DNA of 64,000 bases from Kribbibacterium absianum (GCF_030067705.1 NZ_JASJEX010000002.1:248001-312000); one strand, 5' to 3'; shown: positions 17,388-26,449, numbered from the stretch's first letter. Notes: generated by a model not told the origin, from the letters alone. Made by a program: numbers and translations.

Positions 17388-18338
17388 ATGGGCACGGTCA
17401 CGCGGGTGGGCATCGTCGGTCAGGGTCACGTGGGGGCGCACGTCGCCAACAGCCTCATCCTCCAGGGGATCGCCGACGAGCTGGTGCTCTGCGACATCAA
17501 CGGCTCAAAGCTCGCCGCCGAGGTCCAGGACCTCAACGACTCCCTGGCGTTCTGCCCGCACAACGTGGCCATCGAGTCCGCCGCCGACCAGTACGAGGCG
17601 CTCGCGGACTGCGACGTGATCGTGAACGCCGCCGGCGACGTCTCCGCCTCCGCCCAGGACCGGGACGGCGAGCTCTTCGTGACCACGGCCATCACCCAGT
17701 CGTTCCCGCAGCGCATCGTGGCGGCGGGCTTCTCGGGCGTGTGGGTCACCATCGCGAACCCCTGCGACGTCATCGCCACCCAGATCTGGCACCTCACCGA
17801 CTACGACCCGCGCAAGATCATCGGCTCCGGCACCGCGCTCGACTCCTCGCGCATGCGCCACGTGCTCTCGAAGGCCACGGGCTACGACCAGCACTCCATC
17901 GGCGCCTACATGCTCGGCGAGCACGGCTTCTCGCAGTTCACGGCCTGGAGCAACGTGAACTTCGGCGGCAAGCCGCTCGCGGAGCTGGAGGCGGAGCAGC
18001 CGGAGCGTTTCACGTTTGACAAGGACGCGCTCGAGGAGAAGGCCCGCAAGGGCGGCTACGTGGCCATGGCGGGCAAGCACTGCACCGAGTACGCGGTGGC
18101 CAATGCAGCCGCCCGTCTCGTTCGCGCGGTGGTGTCCAACGAGCACTTCATCACGGCGTGCGGCACCCTCATGACCGGCCAGTACGGCGAGGAGGGCCTC
18201 TGGGCAAGCCTGCCCTGCGTGGTGGGCGCGAACGGCGTCGAGGAAGTGATCGAGCTGGATCTGACCGCCGAGGAGGTCGAGAAGTTCCACGCCAGCTGCG
18301 CGCACATCCGCAGCAACATCGAGCGCGCCGGGGTCTAG
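17388..18338 (+). CDS. L-lactate / L-2-hydroxyisocaproate dehydrogenase-like
   Basis: This 316-residue NAD-dependent 2-hydroxyacid dehydrogenase of the LDH/MDH family has the Rossmann motif GIVGQGHVGAHVAN, NPCDV, the substrate arginine in GTALDSSRMRHVLS, and the catalytic histidine in LGEHGFSQF. The loop (SAQDRDGELFV) differs from the classical lactate QKPG loop and looks nearer 2-hydroxyisocaproate dehydrogenase, so branched 2-oxo acids are possible substrates. ATG at 17388 follows GAGAGGAGCTGCC. It is monocistronic with a hairpin after its stop. Confidence 0.82.
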   Translation: MGTVTRVGIVGQGHVGAHVANSLILQGIADELVLCDINGSKLAAEVQDLNDSLAFCPHNVAIESAADQYEALADCDVIVNAAGDVSASAQDRDGELFVTTAITQSFPQRIVAAGFSGVWVTIANPCDVIATQIWHLTDYDPRKIIGSGTALDSSRMRHVLSKATGYDQHSIGAYMLGEHGFSQFTAWSNVNFGGKPLAELEAEQPERFTFDKDALEEKARKGGYVAMAGKHCTEYAVANAAARLVRAVVSNEHFITACGTLMTGQYGEEGLWASLPCVVGANGVEEVIELDLTAEEVEKFHASCAHIRSNIERAGV

Positions 18339-18365
18339 CGGGAAGAGTCCATTAATATACGCCCG

Positions 18366-18396
18366 AACCTGTCCACACTGGTGGACGGTTTCTCCC
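18366..18396 (+). terminator. Probable terminator of the dehydrogenase gene
   Basis: AACC-t-GTCCAC (18366-18376) and GTGGACGGTT (18381-18390) form a stem with one bulge, followed by TCTCCC. It lies 28 bases after the stop. Confidence 0.5.
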
Positions 18397-18463
18397 ATAC
18401 ATATCAGAAGCCACGGCCCGGTGCCCTGATTTTCCTGGCGAACTAGACTATGGAACTCAGAAC

Positions 18464-18517
18464 TAAGGGGTAAAAGCTGGCGTACCCTCGGGAACCGTCC
18501 CTTAATTGTTGGGGTAC
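18464..18517 (+). promoter_or_regulatory. Possible structured leader of the radical SAM gene
   Basis: TAAGGG (18464-18469) can pair with CCCTTA (18499-18504), while GGGTA (18468-18472) can pair with TACCC (18483-18487); that TACCC can instead pair with the GGGTA at 18512-18516. These overlapping pairings 70-120 bases before the start may form alternative folds. No known riboswitch class is recognised; low confidence. Confidence 0.3.
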
Positions 18518-18584
18518 CGTTCATCCGTGGAACGTCAGCCACCAACCTCGCCCGTGAGACAGGGCGAAGACGCAAGGGGAGGAC

Positions 18585-20051
18585 ATGCAGTCAAAGATCG
18601 CACACGCTGCAGAGCGCAAGGCCTTCAGCATCGCGCTGGACCAGATCATCAACGCCGCGTCGGGCAAGGACCGCGAGAAGAACCTCGACAGGCTCGTGGA
18701 CATGGGCTCCAAGCTTCTGAAAGACACCGCGCCGGGTGCCGCGCGCGGCCTCCGCGCCGGCCTCTATCCCGGGTCCAAATGGGAGGAGTTCCTGTTCGGC
18801 CTGATGGACGAGGTCGACCACAACATCATTAAGACCGCGGTCCTCAACGGCGGCTACGAGGCGGCGTTCCGCGGCCTCCGCACCTGCACCGAGAACGCCG
18901 AGAAGTACCAGTGCAACGTGCCCTGGATCATCCTTTTCGACCCCACGAGCGCCTGCAACAAGCACTGCATCGGCTGCTGGGCCGCCGAGTACGGCAACAA
19001 GTACAACCTGTCCTTCGACGACATGGACTCGCTCGTGACCCAGGCCGAGGCGCTCGGCACCCACATGTTCATGCTCACCGGCGGCGAGCCGCTCTGCCGC
19101 AAGAAGGACATCATCAAGCTGTGCGAGAAGCACAACACCTCGATGTTCAACATCTTCACCAACGCGAGCCTCATCGACCAGGCCTTCTGCGACGAGGTCA
19201 AGCGCGTGGGCAACATCGCGTTCTCGGTCTCCCTCGAGGGCTTCGAGCAGTCCAACGACGGGCGCCGCGGCGACGGCTCCTTTGGCGAGGTCATGGCCGC
19301 GTTCGACCTGATGAAGGCCAACGGCCTGCTCTACGGCACCTCCACCGCCTACACCAAGAACAACTACAAGGACGTCACCTCCGACGAGTTCTACGACCTG
19401 CTCATCGAGAAGGGCTGCCGGTACGCCTGGTACTTCCACCTGATGCCGGTGGGCGCCGGCGCGGGCACCGACCTCATGGTCTCGCCTGAGGAGCGCGAGT
19501 ACATGTTCCACCGCATCCGCGAGGTTCGCGGCATCACCGGCGGCAAGCCCATCTTCGCGATGGACTTCCAGAACGACGGCGAGTACGTGGGCGGCTGCAT
19601 CGCCGGTGGCCGCGTGTACTGCCACGTGAACGCCGCGGGCGACGTCGAGCCGTGCGTGTTCATCCACTACTCCAACGCGAACATCCACGACAAGACCTGG
19701 CTCGAGTGCCTGCAGCAGCCCATCTTCCAGAGCTACCGCAGCCACTACCCGTTCAACGACAACCTGCTGCAGCCGTGCCCGATGCTCGAGAACCCGGAGA
19801 TCCTGCCGGAGATGGTGCACGAGGCCGACGCCCCCTGCACGGACTACGCCGCGCCGGAGTCCGTGGACGACCTCTGCGCCCGCACCACGCCCTATGCCCA
19901 GAGCTGGCAGGCCACGGCCGAGGAGCTGTGGCTGGAGGAGCACCCCACCGGCAAGAAGATCTACGCCGACGAGCTGTCCAACATGAACGTGGACGACAAG
20001 GCGAAGATCATCGCCGCCGAGGACGAGAAGACGCAGGCGGTCACGGAGTAA
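18585..20051 (+). CDS. Radical SAM protein
   Basis: This 488-residue radical SAM enzyme has the 4Fe-4S cluster cysteines at C124, C128 and C131 (SACNKHCIGC), followed by MLTGGEPLCRK and SVSLEGFE, which form the SAM-binding barrel. The C-terminal half carries a further cysteine set (GGCIAGG, YCHV, EPCVF, CPML, CTDY) that may bind an auxiliary cluster, as in SPASM-type proteins. An N-terminal ~100 residues precede the barrel. ATG at 18585 follows GGGGAGGAC. It is monocistronic, so its substrate and partner are unknown. Confidence 0.85.
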   Translation: MQSKIAHAAERKAFSIALDQIINAASGKDREKNLDRLVDMGSKLLKDTAPGAARGLRAGLYPGSKWEEFLFGLMDEVDHNIIKTAVLNGGYEAAFRGLRTCTENAEKYQCNVPWIILFDPTSACNKHCIGCWAAEYGNKYNLSFDDMDSLVTQAEALGTHMFMLTGGEPLCRKKDIIKLCEKHNTSMFNIFTNASLIDQAFCDEVKRVGNIAFSVSLEGFEQSNDGRRGDGSFGEVMAAFDLMKANGLLYGTSTAYTKNNYKDVTSDEFYDLLIEKGCRYAWYFHLMPVGAGAGTDLMVSPEEREYMFHRIREVRGITGGKPIFAMDFQNDGEYVGGCIAGGRVYCHVNAAGDVEPCVFIHYSNANIHDKTWLECLQQPIFQSYRSHYPFNDNLLQPCPMLENPEILPEMVHEADAPCTDYAAPESVDDLCARTTPYAQSWQATAEELWLEEHPTGKKIYADELSNMNVDDKAKIIAAEDEKTQAVTE

Positions 20052-20077
20052 CTGCGAGACACGCGACAGTCAGTAGT

Positions 20078-20111
20078 GGGGCCCGGCGCGTCGCCAAACG
20101 CGTCGGGCCCC
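20078..20111 (+). terminator. Terminator of the radical SAM gene
   Basis: GGGGCCCG (20078-20085) pairs with CGGGCCCC (20104-20111), extended inside by CGCGT/ACGCG. It is a strong GC stem 27 bases after the stop. Confidence 0.7.
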
Positions 20112-20125
20112 TGCGTGTGCAAAAG

Positions 20126-20156
20126 TGTGCAAATGGGGACAGTCCCCTTTTGCACA
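20126..20156. repeat. Palindromic intergenic element with GGGGACAGTCCCC core
   Basis: TGTGCAAA pairs with TTTGCACA, then a T-T mismatch and GGGGA/TCCCC with a CAG loop: a 13-bp stem with one mismatch. It sits just before the ribosome-binding site of the next small gene. The GTCCCC core is shared with the 28-bp palindrome at 63385-63441. Confidence 0.65.
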
Positions 20157-20179
20157 TGCGCGGACCGAGAGGGGGACCC

Positions 20180-20410
20180 ATGCCCGGCCATCGTCGCACC
20201 GACAAGCCGTCGCGCTCTCGCGCCCACGCCGCCCCGGGCCAGTCCTTCTCGGAGTACCGCTCCTGCGTTCGCAAGAAGCGCTACGCCACCAAAGTGGAGG
20301 CCCAAAAGGCCGCCAAGGCCGGATCGCGCAAGAAGGACGCCCCGGCCCTCTATGTGTACCAATGCCCTGACTGCGGCGGCTGGCACCTCACCCACCGCAA
20401 GCCCCGCTGA
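20180..20410 (+). CDS. Small basic protein with a C-terminal zinc-finger-like motif
   Basis: This 76-residue protein is very basic in its middle (SCVRKKRYATKVEAQKAAKA) and ends with YQCPDCGGWHLTHRKPR. The CPDC pair and the histidines could bind a metal, and the YxCPxCxGWHLT pattern recurs in small actinobacterial proteins of unknown role. ATG at 20180 has GAGAGGGGG upstream; earlier in-frame starts lie inside the palindrome. Probably nucleic-acid binding; function not known. Confidence 0.6.
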   Translation: MPGHRRTDKPSRSRAHAAPGQSFSEYRSCVRKKRYATKVEAQKAAKAGSRKKDAPALYVYQCPDCGGWHLTHRKPR

Positions 20411-20413
20411 GCA

Positions 20414-20439
20414 CCCTTAAAGGACGCTGTCCCTTAAAG
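20414..20439. repeat. Short palindrome with 9-bp direct repeat
   Basis: CCCTTAAAG occurs at 20414-20422 and 20431-20439. Between them TTAAAGGAC and GTCCCTTAA form a 9-bp stem with one mismatch and a GCT loop. It lies just after the small basic protein gene and before mgtC, and may terminate the former. Confidence 0.45.
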
Positions 20440-20488
20440 CGGGTAGGTTGTAGGGGATCGTTTCACCCTCACAACCTCGGAGTTCTCC

Positions 20489-21196
20489 ATGCTTGGCCCC
20501 CTTTGGGACGACTTCATCGCCACCACCGCCGGATGGTCCGTCACCGGCATCTTCCTGCGCCTGCTCTTGGCGATGATCGTGGGCATCATCATCGGGGCCA
20601 ACCGCGAGTTCAAGGGCAAGGGCGCCGGCATCAAGACGCACGTGCTCGTGGCCATCGGCGCCGCGCTCGCGATGATCGTCTCGCAGTACATCAAGGAGAC
20701 GATGCCGGGCGCCTCCATCGACATGGCCCGTATCGCGGCCGGCGTCGTGGGCGGCATCGGGTTCCTCGGCGTGGGCACCATCATCGTCACCGGCAAGAAC
20801 GAGGTGCGCGGGCTGACCACGGCCGCGGGCCTCTGGGTGGACGGCTGCATCGGCCTTGCCGCAGGCATCGGCGACGTGCCCACCACGCTGTTGTCGCTGC
20901 TCTTCGTGCTGTTCACGTTCACGGTGCTCTCCGCGTGCGACAAGCTCACGCATCAGTTCACCCGCAACTTCGACCTCTACATCGAGTTCGACACGCGCTC
21001 GGGCATCAAGGACCTGCTCAAGAAGCTGCACCAGTGGGACTGCTCATACAGCAACTTTCAAATCATCGGGGGCGAGACCGGCGGCAAGTACCTGGCCGCG
21101 ACGGTCTGCGTCACGCTGCCCAACATGGGCCGCAAGGACTCCTTCATCGACGCCGTGCAGATGCTGCCCTACGTCAGCTTCGTCGACGAGATATAA
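20489..21196 (+). CDS. MgtC/SapB-family membrane protein
   Basis: This 235-residue protein has four or five transmembrane helices in its first ~150 residues, with the family marks NREFKGKGAGIKTH, ARIAAGVVGGIGFLGVG and EVRGLTTAAGLW. A soluble ~85-residue C-terminal domain resembles an ACT-like fold. MgtC proteins adjust magnesium, pH or virulence responses, often by acting on other membrane enzymes; here the role is only inferred. CGGAG lies upstream of the ATG at 20489. Monocistronic. Confidence 0.85.
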   Translation: MLGPLWDDFIATTAGWSVTGIFLRLLLAMIVGIIIGANREFKGKGAGIKTHVLVAIGAALAMIVSQYIKETMPGASIDMARIAAGVVGGIGFLGVGTIIVTGKNEVRGLTTAAGLWVDGCIGLAAGIGDVPTTLLSLLFVLFTFTVLSACDKLTHQFTRNFDLYIEFDTRSGIKDLLKKLHQWDCSYSNFQIIGGETGGKYLAATVCVTLPNMGRKDSFIDAVQMLPYVSFVDEI

Positions 21197-21331
21197 ACCC
21201 CACAACGAGGCACTGCCCGTTGGGCTTCGACGCATCAAACCCACCGTGAGTCGTTACCCGACCGCTGCTGACTCGTCGGGGCGCTTCGCCCATACTGGGA
21301 GGCCATCGACCAGACGTCCCAGGAGGCTCCC

Positions 21332-22498
21332 ATGGAATGGCACGAGGACCTCGAGTCCATCGCCGGCGTCCCGACCGTCGCCCTCGACGAGAGGGCCGGC
21401 GCCTGCGTGATCATCGACCAGACTCTGCTGCCCAACCGCGTGGTGCTCGAGCACTTGGACACGCGCGAGCAGCTCTACCGCGCCATCGACCGGCTCGAGG
21501 TGCGCGGCGCGCCCGCCATCGGCGTGGCCGCGGCCATCGGCATGTACATCGACGCGTACCACTGGATGCAGGAGCTGGAGTCGCTCGCGATCATGAGCGG
21601 CGCGGACGCGGACTGGGCCTTCGCCTACGAGCCCAACGTCAACGACTTGCTCGCCCACCTGGACGAGACCCGCGCCTACTTGGACTCCGCCCGCCCCACG
21701 GCCGTGAACCTGTCCTGGGCCACGCGCCGCATGGCGGAGCTGGCGCACCGGCTGGCCGACGAGGGCGCGTCCGCTCGCGCCGTCGTGGCGGCTCTGCGCG
21801 ACGAGGCCAACGCGGTGATCGCCGAGGACGTCGAGCGCTGCCGGGCCATTGGCGAGCATGGCGCCCCGCTCGTGGCGGCCCTCGCGGCCGAGAAGGACGC
21901 TCCCGTGGGCGTCCTCACCCATTGCAACGCCGGACGCCTGTGCGCGGTGGAGATGGGCACCGCGACGGCCCCCATCTACACGGCCTTCGAGCAGGACGTC
22001 CCGCTGCGAGCCTACTGCGACGAGACGCGCCCCCTGTTGCAGGGCGCCCGTCTCACCGCGCTCGAGCTGTCGCAGGCGGGCGTGCCCACCACGCTTTTGT
22101 GCGACAACATGAGCAACTCGTTGATGGGCACCGGTGCCGTCGACCTGGTGTTTGTCGGTGCGGACCGCATCGCGGCAAACGGCGACACGGCCAACAAGAT
22201 TGGCACCTCGCTCCTGGCGCTCGCGGCCCGGGCGCACGACGTGCCGTTCTATGTCTGCGCGCCCACGAGCACCATCGACCTCTCCTGCGCTTCCGGCGAG
22301 GACATCGCTATCGAACAGCGAGCGGCGAGCGAGGTCACGGAGCTGCACTACGCCCAGCGCATGGCGCCGGAGGGCATCGAGGTCTACAACCCGGCCTTCG
22401 ACGTGACGCCGGCGCCCCACATTGCGGGCATCGTCACGGAGAAGGGCATCGCGTACCCGCCGTTCGAGCAGTCGCTGCGGGAGATGGTGGAGGGCTAG
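21332..22498 (+). CDS. mtnA: S-methyl-5-thioribose-1-phosphate isomerase (MtnA)
   Basis: A 388-residue MtnA-type aldose-ketose isomerase of methylthioadenosine salvage. Motifs are VRGAPAIGVAAAIGM, the catalytic cysteine at C198 in LTHCNAG, and the aspartate block GADRIAANGDTANKIGT. The C-terminal KGIAYPPF is also family-like. ATG at 21332 is preceded by AGGAGG. No other methionine-salvage gene is nearby, so it could serve a partial pathway, for example deoxy- or methylthio-ribose shunts. The initiation region nearly duplicates that of the 90-residue protein at 23311. Confidence 0.88.
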   Translation: MEWHEDLESIAGVPTVALDERAGACVIIDQTLLPNRVVLEHLDTREQLYRAIDRLEVRGAPAIGVAAAIGMYIDAYHWMQELESLAIMSGADADWAFAYEPNVNDLLAHLDETRAYLDSARPTAVNLSWATRRMAELAHRLADEGASARAVVAALRDEANAVIAEDVERCRAIGEHGAPLVAALAAEKDAPVGVLTHCNAGRLCAVEMGTATAPIYTAFEQDVPLRAYCDETRPLLQGARLTALELSQAGVPTTLLCDNMSNSLMGTGAVDLVFVGADRIAANGDTANKIGTSLLALAARAHDVPFYVCAPTSTIDLSCASGEDIAIEQRAASEVTELHYAQRMAPEGIEVYNPAFDVTPAPHIAGIVTEKGIAYPPFEQSLREMVEG

Positions 22499-22541
22499 CG
22501 AGAGCTCGGCATGCCGCCCGGGGTCGCGGAAGGCCGCGGGC

Positions 22542-22841
22542 CTAACGGCCGAGCGCGTGGTCGTGGTCTCCGAGATGCAGGAGGTAGGCGGTCTTCCCGT
22601 CCGTCCTCCAGGTCAAGAGGAGGTCGCCCGTGTTTGCGACGTGGCACTCCCAAATGCCGGCTCGCTTCGGCTCCAGGAGATGGCAGCGATGACGCCGGCG
22701 CAATTCGGCCAGAGAGTCCGGGTCGTTGCGACGCACGAGCTCGACGACGTCCTGCACGGCCTCGATGTCGACCCCTTTAGCCGCCGCCCTCTTAAGATCC
22801 CGCCTGAAGGCGCCGGAGGGCTGAAGGATGAGCGCTGGCAC
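22542..22841 (-). CDS. YafQ/RelE-family toxin
   Basis: This 99-residue protein has the YafQ fold pattern: SGAFRRDLKRAAAKG at the N-terminus, RRHRCHLLEP, IWECHVANTGDLLLTWR and the C-terminal LLHLGDHDHALGR, whose histidines fit the YafQ catalytic set. It is an mRNA interferase that would cut mRNA on the ribosome. The GTG start follows the antitoxin stop by one base, so the two are translationally coupled. Confidence 0.85.
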   Translation of the reverse strand: MPALILQPSGAFRRDLKRAAAKGVDIEAVQDVVELVRRNDPDSLAELRRRHRCHLLEPKRAGIWECHVANTGDLLLTWRTDGKTAYLLHLGDHDHALGR

Positions 22842-22842
22842 G

Positions 22843-23124
22843 TCAGTCCTTTGCGAGGATGTCGGCGAGCATCTCAGCGGTGTCGGTATAGGAGCCTGCC
22901 CTGCCGGACGCGAAGAAGGCCTCGGACTCGAGGAACGCCGGGTCCTCGGTGTTGTACGTCTCCACGGTCATGTCCAGCGGGATGTGGCCGGTCCTGATGA
23001 TCTGAAGGTAGAAGGCGCGGGTCACGGAGGGGACGTCGAAGCCAAGGGTCTCGACGATCGATGTGACGGCCTCTTTGTCGCCCTTCGGGAGCCGGGTGGT
23101 GATGGCGGCGTCCATGGTTGCCAT
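22843..23124 (-). CDS. RelB/DinJ-family antitoxin
   Basis: This 93-residue protein opens MATMDAAITTRLPKGDKEAV, then LGFDVPSVTRAFYLQIIRTG, the ribbon-helix-helix pattern of RelB/DinJ antitoxins; the acidic C-terminus (YTDTAEMLADILAKD) would bind the toxin. ATG at 23122-23124 has GGGAGG about ten bases upstream. A palindrome at 23156-23178 lies over its promoter region and probably serves autoregulation. Confidence 0.85.
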   Translation of the reverse strand: MATMDAAITTRLPKGDKEAVTSIVETLGFDVPSVTRAFYLQIIRTGHIPLDMTVETYNTEDPAFLESEAFFASGRAGSYTDTAEMLADILAKD

Positions 23125-23155
23125 GGATGGGACACCTCCCAATCTTTGGATGCTG

Positions 23156-23178
23156 AGAATATACAATCAGTATACTCT
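23156..23178. promoter_or_regulatory. Probable operator of the toxin-antitoxin operon
   Basis: AGAATATAC (23156-23164) and GTATACTCT (23170-23178) form a 9-bp inverted repeat with one mismatch and a five-base spacer, 31 bases upstream of the antitoxin ATG. On the minus strand it contains TATACT and TATATT, plausible -10 elements, so antitoxin binding would block transcription. Confidence 0.55.
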
Positions 23179-23310
23179 GCGCAGCGGTCGCGGAGCCACT
23201 CTGGACACATCGGCTGAAGAGCCCTCGCGTTCTCTGACGCCCCGGTGGGGTCGTTGGGCTCCCAAGGGGTACCAACCGGGAGTCAACGGCATCGACCACA
23301 GGAGGCTTCC

Positions 23311-23583
23311 ATGGAATGGCCCTCGGAGCGGCGCGACCAGATCATCCTGGCGCTCGACATCATCTTCCCGATTCTCATCCTCTTCACCTGGGGCTGGGTC
23401 TACAACGTCGTCCTGATCGCGTGGATCATCTTCTTGATCTGGCTCTGCGCGACCACCCCGTCCGGATACGGCCGCACCTGGTACATCGTCATCACGGTGA
23501 TCGCGATCGTGCTGGCCGTGTTCCAGTTCTGCCTGCCGGACAGCTGGATGCCGCTCGGCGACCCCTGGTGGATTTGGTGGTAA
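23311..23583 (+). CDS. Small membrane protein
   Basis: This 90-residue protein starts MEWPSERRDQIILALDIIFP and has about three hydrophobic helices (residues ~10-28, 31-47 and 55-75), ending with a tryptophan-rich tail (WMPLGDPWWIWW). GGAGG lies five bases before the ATG. No family is recognised. Its initiation region, AGGAGGCTyCCATGGAATGG, differs from that of mtnA by one base, which is unexplained. Confidence 0.6.
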   Translation: MEWPSERRDQIILALDIIFPILILFTWGWVYNVVLIAWIIFLIWLCATTPSGYGRTWYIVITVIAIVLAVFQFCLPDSWMPLGDPWWIWW

Positions 23584-23684
23584 GCGCTTCCGCAGGTTGA
23601 AGGAGTCGGCGCCAGAGACTGCCTGCGTACCGAGACGATCGAACGCGAGCTTGACCGGCACGTGATGTCGTCGGCTCCAAAGGG

Positions 23685-23710
23685 ATGGGGCACCCCGCGG
23701 GGTGCCCCAT
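23685..23710. terminator. Perfect 26-bp palindrome, shared terminator
   Basis: ATGGGGCACCCC (23685-23696) is followed by GC and its exact complement (23699-23710). It sits between the small membrane protein gene and the convergent surface-protein gene and can act in both directions. Confidence 0.7.
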
Positions 23711-23722
23711 CTGCATTTAGAA

Positions 23723-26256
23723 TCAGCGGGCTGTCTTGGCCCGCTTCCAGGGAGCGAGAAGAACGGCGCCCAGCGAGGCGAGGGCGGCCGCAGCGCCCGC
23801 GAAGGTGAGCGGCTGGGCGCCCTCGTCGCCGAGCGGGGGCACGGTGGCCGCGCCGGGACGCGAGCCGGCGTGGCGGGACGTCGCGGATGTCTGGGTCCCT
23901 GCAACCTTCGGGGCTGTCGCCCTGTCGCTCTGCGGTGTCGCCCCGTCCTTCTCGGTGCCGGCGCCCGTCCCGTCGTTACGGTCGGGGTCGGAGGGGCCAT
24001 CGGGCTCCGTCGCCTTCGCCTTCTCCACCGTGAGGGTGCCCAGGCGCTGGGCGGCCACCTGGTAGTTGCTTTCCTTGGCCGTGCCGTCCCAGAGGAGCTC
24101 GTAGGTGTTGGGGGACGAGCCCACCTCCGTTTGGCTGCCGGTGGTGCTCAGGGTCGCGGTCTCCCCGCCGACGAGGCCGGAGAGGGTGCCTCCGGCCGTG
24201 AGGGGCGTGCCGTCGTAGGGTTTGCTGGCCCCGTCGGTGACCACCTCGAGGGGCGCCGGCGCGATGAGGTAGGTGCGTTGCACGGTGCAGCCGGTGTAGT
24301 CTCCCAGCCCCGTGGCGGTCACGGTCACCGACCCGGCGTCCACGGCCGGGCTGTACGTCAGGGTGTAGTCGACACCGGGGCGCAGGTGCGACCGCTCGCA
24401 TCGGTGGCCACAAGGTCCATGTGCTGCTCCTGGCCGTTGTAGACGGTGTCGCTCGGCTGGCTCGCGTCGAACGTGAGGGCCTTGACCTCGATGTGGGCGG
24501 TCTTGGTCACCTTGTGGCTGGGGTCGATTTGGTAGGTGTAGCGCACGACGTAGGCGCCGGGCGCAAGGTGGTCGATGGTTCCGTTGCCGGTGCCCTGCGC
24601 CACCTCGGTGCCGTTCTCGTCAAGGACGGCGTAGGAGTAGTTGCCGGTCTCCATGAGGTTCTCGGTGCTGGCGAGGGCCATGGTGTCGCGCCGGTAGCGC
24701 TCCACCGAGGCGCTTGTCAGGTTCTTTGAGGCCGACCAGCTCCCCGGCGCGTCCATGACAAGGTCCTTGGTGTCGAACACGCGGCTGACCTGCAGGTAGA
24801 TGGAGGGCTTGGCCGGGTCAGCGCCAGGACGGACCGACGTTATGGGGCCGTTCGCGGTGTTGTAGGAGTAGTACGGCCAGATGCCGGTGCCGTCGGGCAG
24901 GATGTTGACGGTGTAGCCCAGGTCCTTCACAGAGTCGAAGGCCCCCTCGAGCTTGATGTCGTAGCTGCCGTCGCTGTAGAGGGTGTCGCCGGCGACGCCG
25001 AAGTTCTTGAAGACGAAGTCGGAGTAGGAGAGGGGCTGGAGCGCCGCCTGCACCGCATCGGGGGCAGGTTCGTAGACCCGTAGCCCCGCCTCGTCGGTGC
25101 GCATGATCGTGGCGTCCCATCGCGCGTTGCCCTGGGTGACCTGGCGGATGTGCTCCATGAGGGCCGTCAGGGGCTTCTCGAGGTGCATGGTCACCGACGA
25201 GGACAGGGACGAGTCGTACGCGAACGCGCCGTCGTCGTCCCAGCGCCAATGGAGGGCACTCACGGTAAAGGCCCGGTTGGCGGGGCTGTCGTTTGCTGGG
25301 GCCTTGCCGGCGGCGATGTCGTCGAGGTCGTGGTTCATGGCTTCAAGGTTGGCCACCCTGAGGGGCACCGAGGCGTCGAGGCGCGTTCCGGCCGGGATCC
25401 ATCCCTGGGCCATAAGGGCCACCACCTGCTCCCAGGAGAAATCGGGGTACTTGGCCTTGAGGGCATCGAGGGGCAGGTACTCGCCCGGAGTGATGGAGAA
25501 GGTGACCGTCTCGTCCGTAAGGCCCAGGGTGACAGGCCGCTCTTCCACGCGTTGCCCGTCGAGGACCACCTGGATGTGATGGCCGTTGGCGCGGTCGGCG
25601 CCCGAGAGCTGGAAGTTGGGCAGGCACAGGATCTCCTCCACCTTCACTGGGCGGTCCTCGTGGTTCTCGAGGGCGACGTGGGCGTCGAGGGAGCCGTCCG
25701 TCTTGGTGGCGTCGAGGATGGCCGAGGTGGTGTTGGAGCCCGAGTCCATGGTCTGGCTCGTGGGCGTGTCGGTGGCGCTGATCCAAAGGCCCTGGGACAC
25801 GGAGTCCTTGGTGGTGAGGGCATCCTTGCCACCGTTGTAGATGACCGATCCGGCGGCCGTCGCGTTGGTGAGGGCCTGCGCGCCGGCGGTTTGGGAGGTC
25901 AAGGGTGCTGTGGTGCTCGCGCCAGTCGCGGCGTCCTGGGCATCGGGAGTGTCCTGATCGGACACAGCGTTCTCGTCGGCGGCCGGAGTGGCAGCCTCCG
26001 TCGCGGGCTGCCCCCCTGTCGGGTCGCTGGTCTCGGTGGAGGAGACCTCCTCCGTGGCGAGGGGTTGCGTCTCGTCGGCAACGGCCGGGGCAGCGATGGC
26101 CGGGGTCACGCCGAGAAGTGCGATGGACGCTCCGATGGTGGCGCCCATGAGGCCTGCGGTGAGCCGGGGATTGGAGAAGGGCGACGACCCTTCCTTCTCA
26201 CGGGCGACGAGGATTCCGAGGCGCGAGGAGCACTGCACAGCAAATCGTCCTTTCAT
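23723..26256 (-). pseudogene. LPXTG-like cell-surface protein with apparent frameshift
   Basis: From ATG at 26254-26256 the first 632 codons encode a signal region (a hydrophobic LMGATIGASIALLGVTPAIA ending in AA near residue 56), a low-complexity T/A/D-rich stretch and a large beta-rich region. That frame stops right after DASGRTCAP. In the next frame, one base further on, MBG-like repeats continue (SVTVTATGLGDYTGCTVQRT, AKESNYQVAAQRLGTLTVEK), then a P/T/G-rich stalk and a C-terminal hydrophobic segment with a basic tail (WKRAKTAR). So a base seems lost near 24375-24380. The sorting site reads VPPLGDE, a degenerate LPxTG. Surface anchoring is therefore uncertain. Confidence 0.7.
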
Positions 26257-26449
26257 TAAGTATCAAACATATCGTCATATGCAAATACTAGGACGCGCCG
26301 GAATCCGTTAAAAACAAGATGTCTTTACGGTGTGTAGAGAATGAGCCCGGCATTGCGGCTCGATCGCGCCGCAGACAGAAAAACGCCCGCTCGGCCAGAA
26401 CCGAGCGGGCGTTGCGCGCTTCTCGATGGTCGGTTGTCGGACTCGACGG

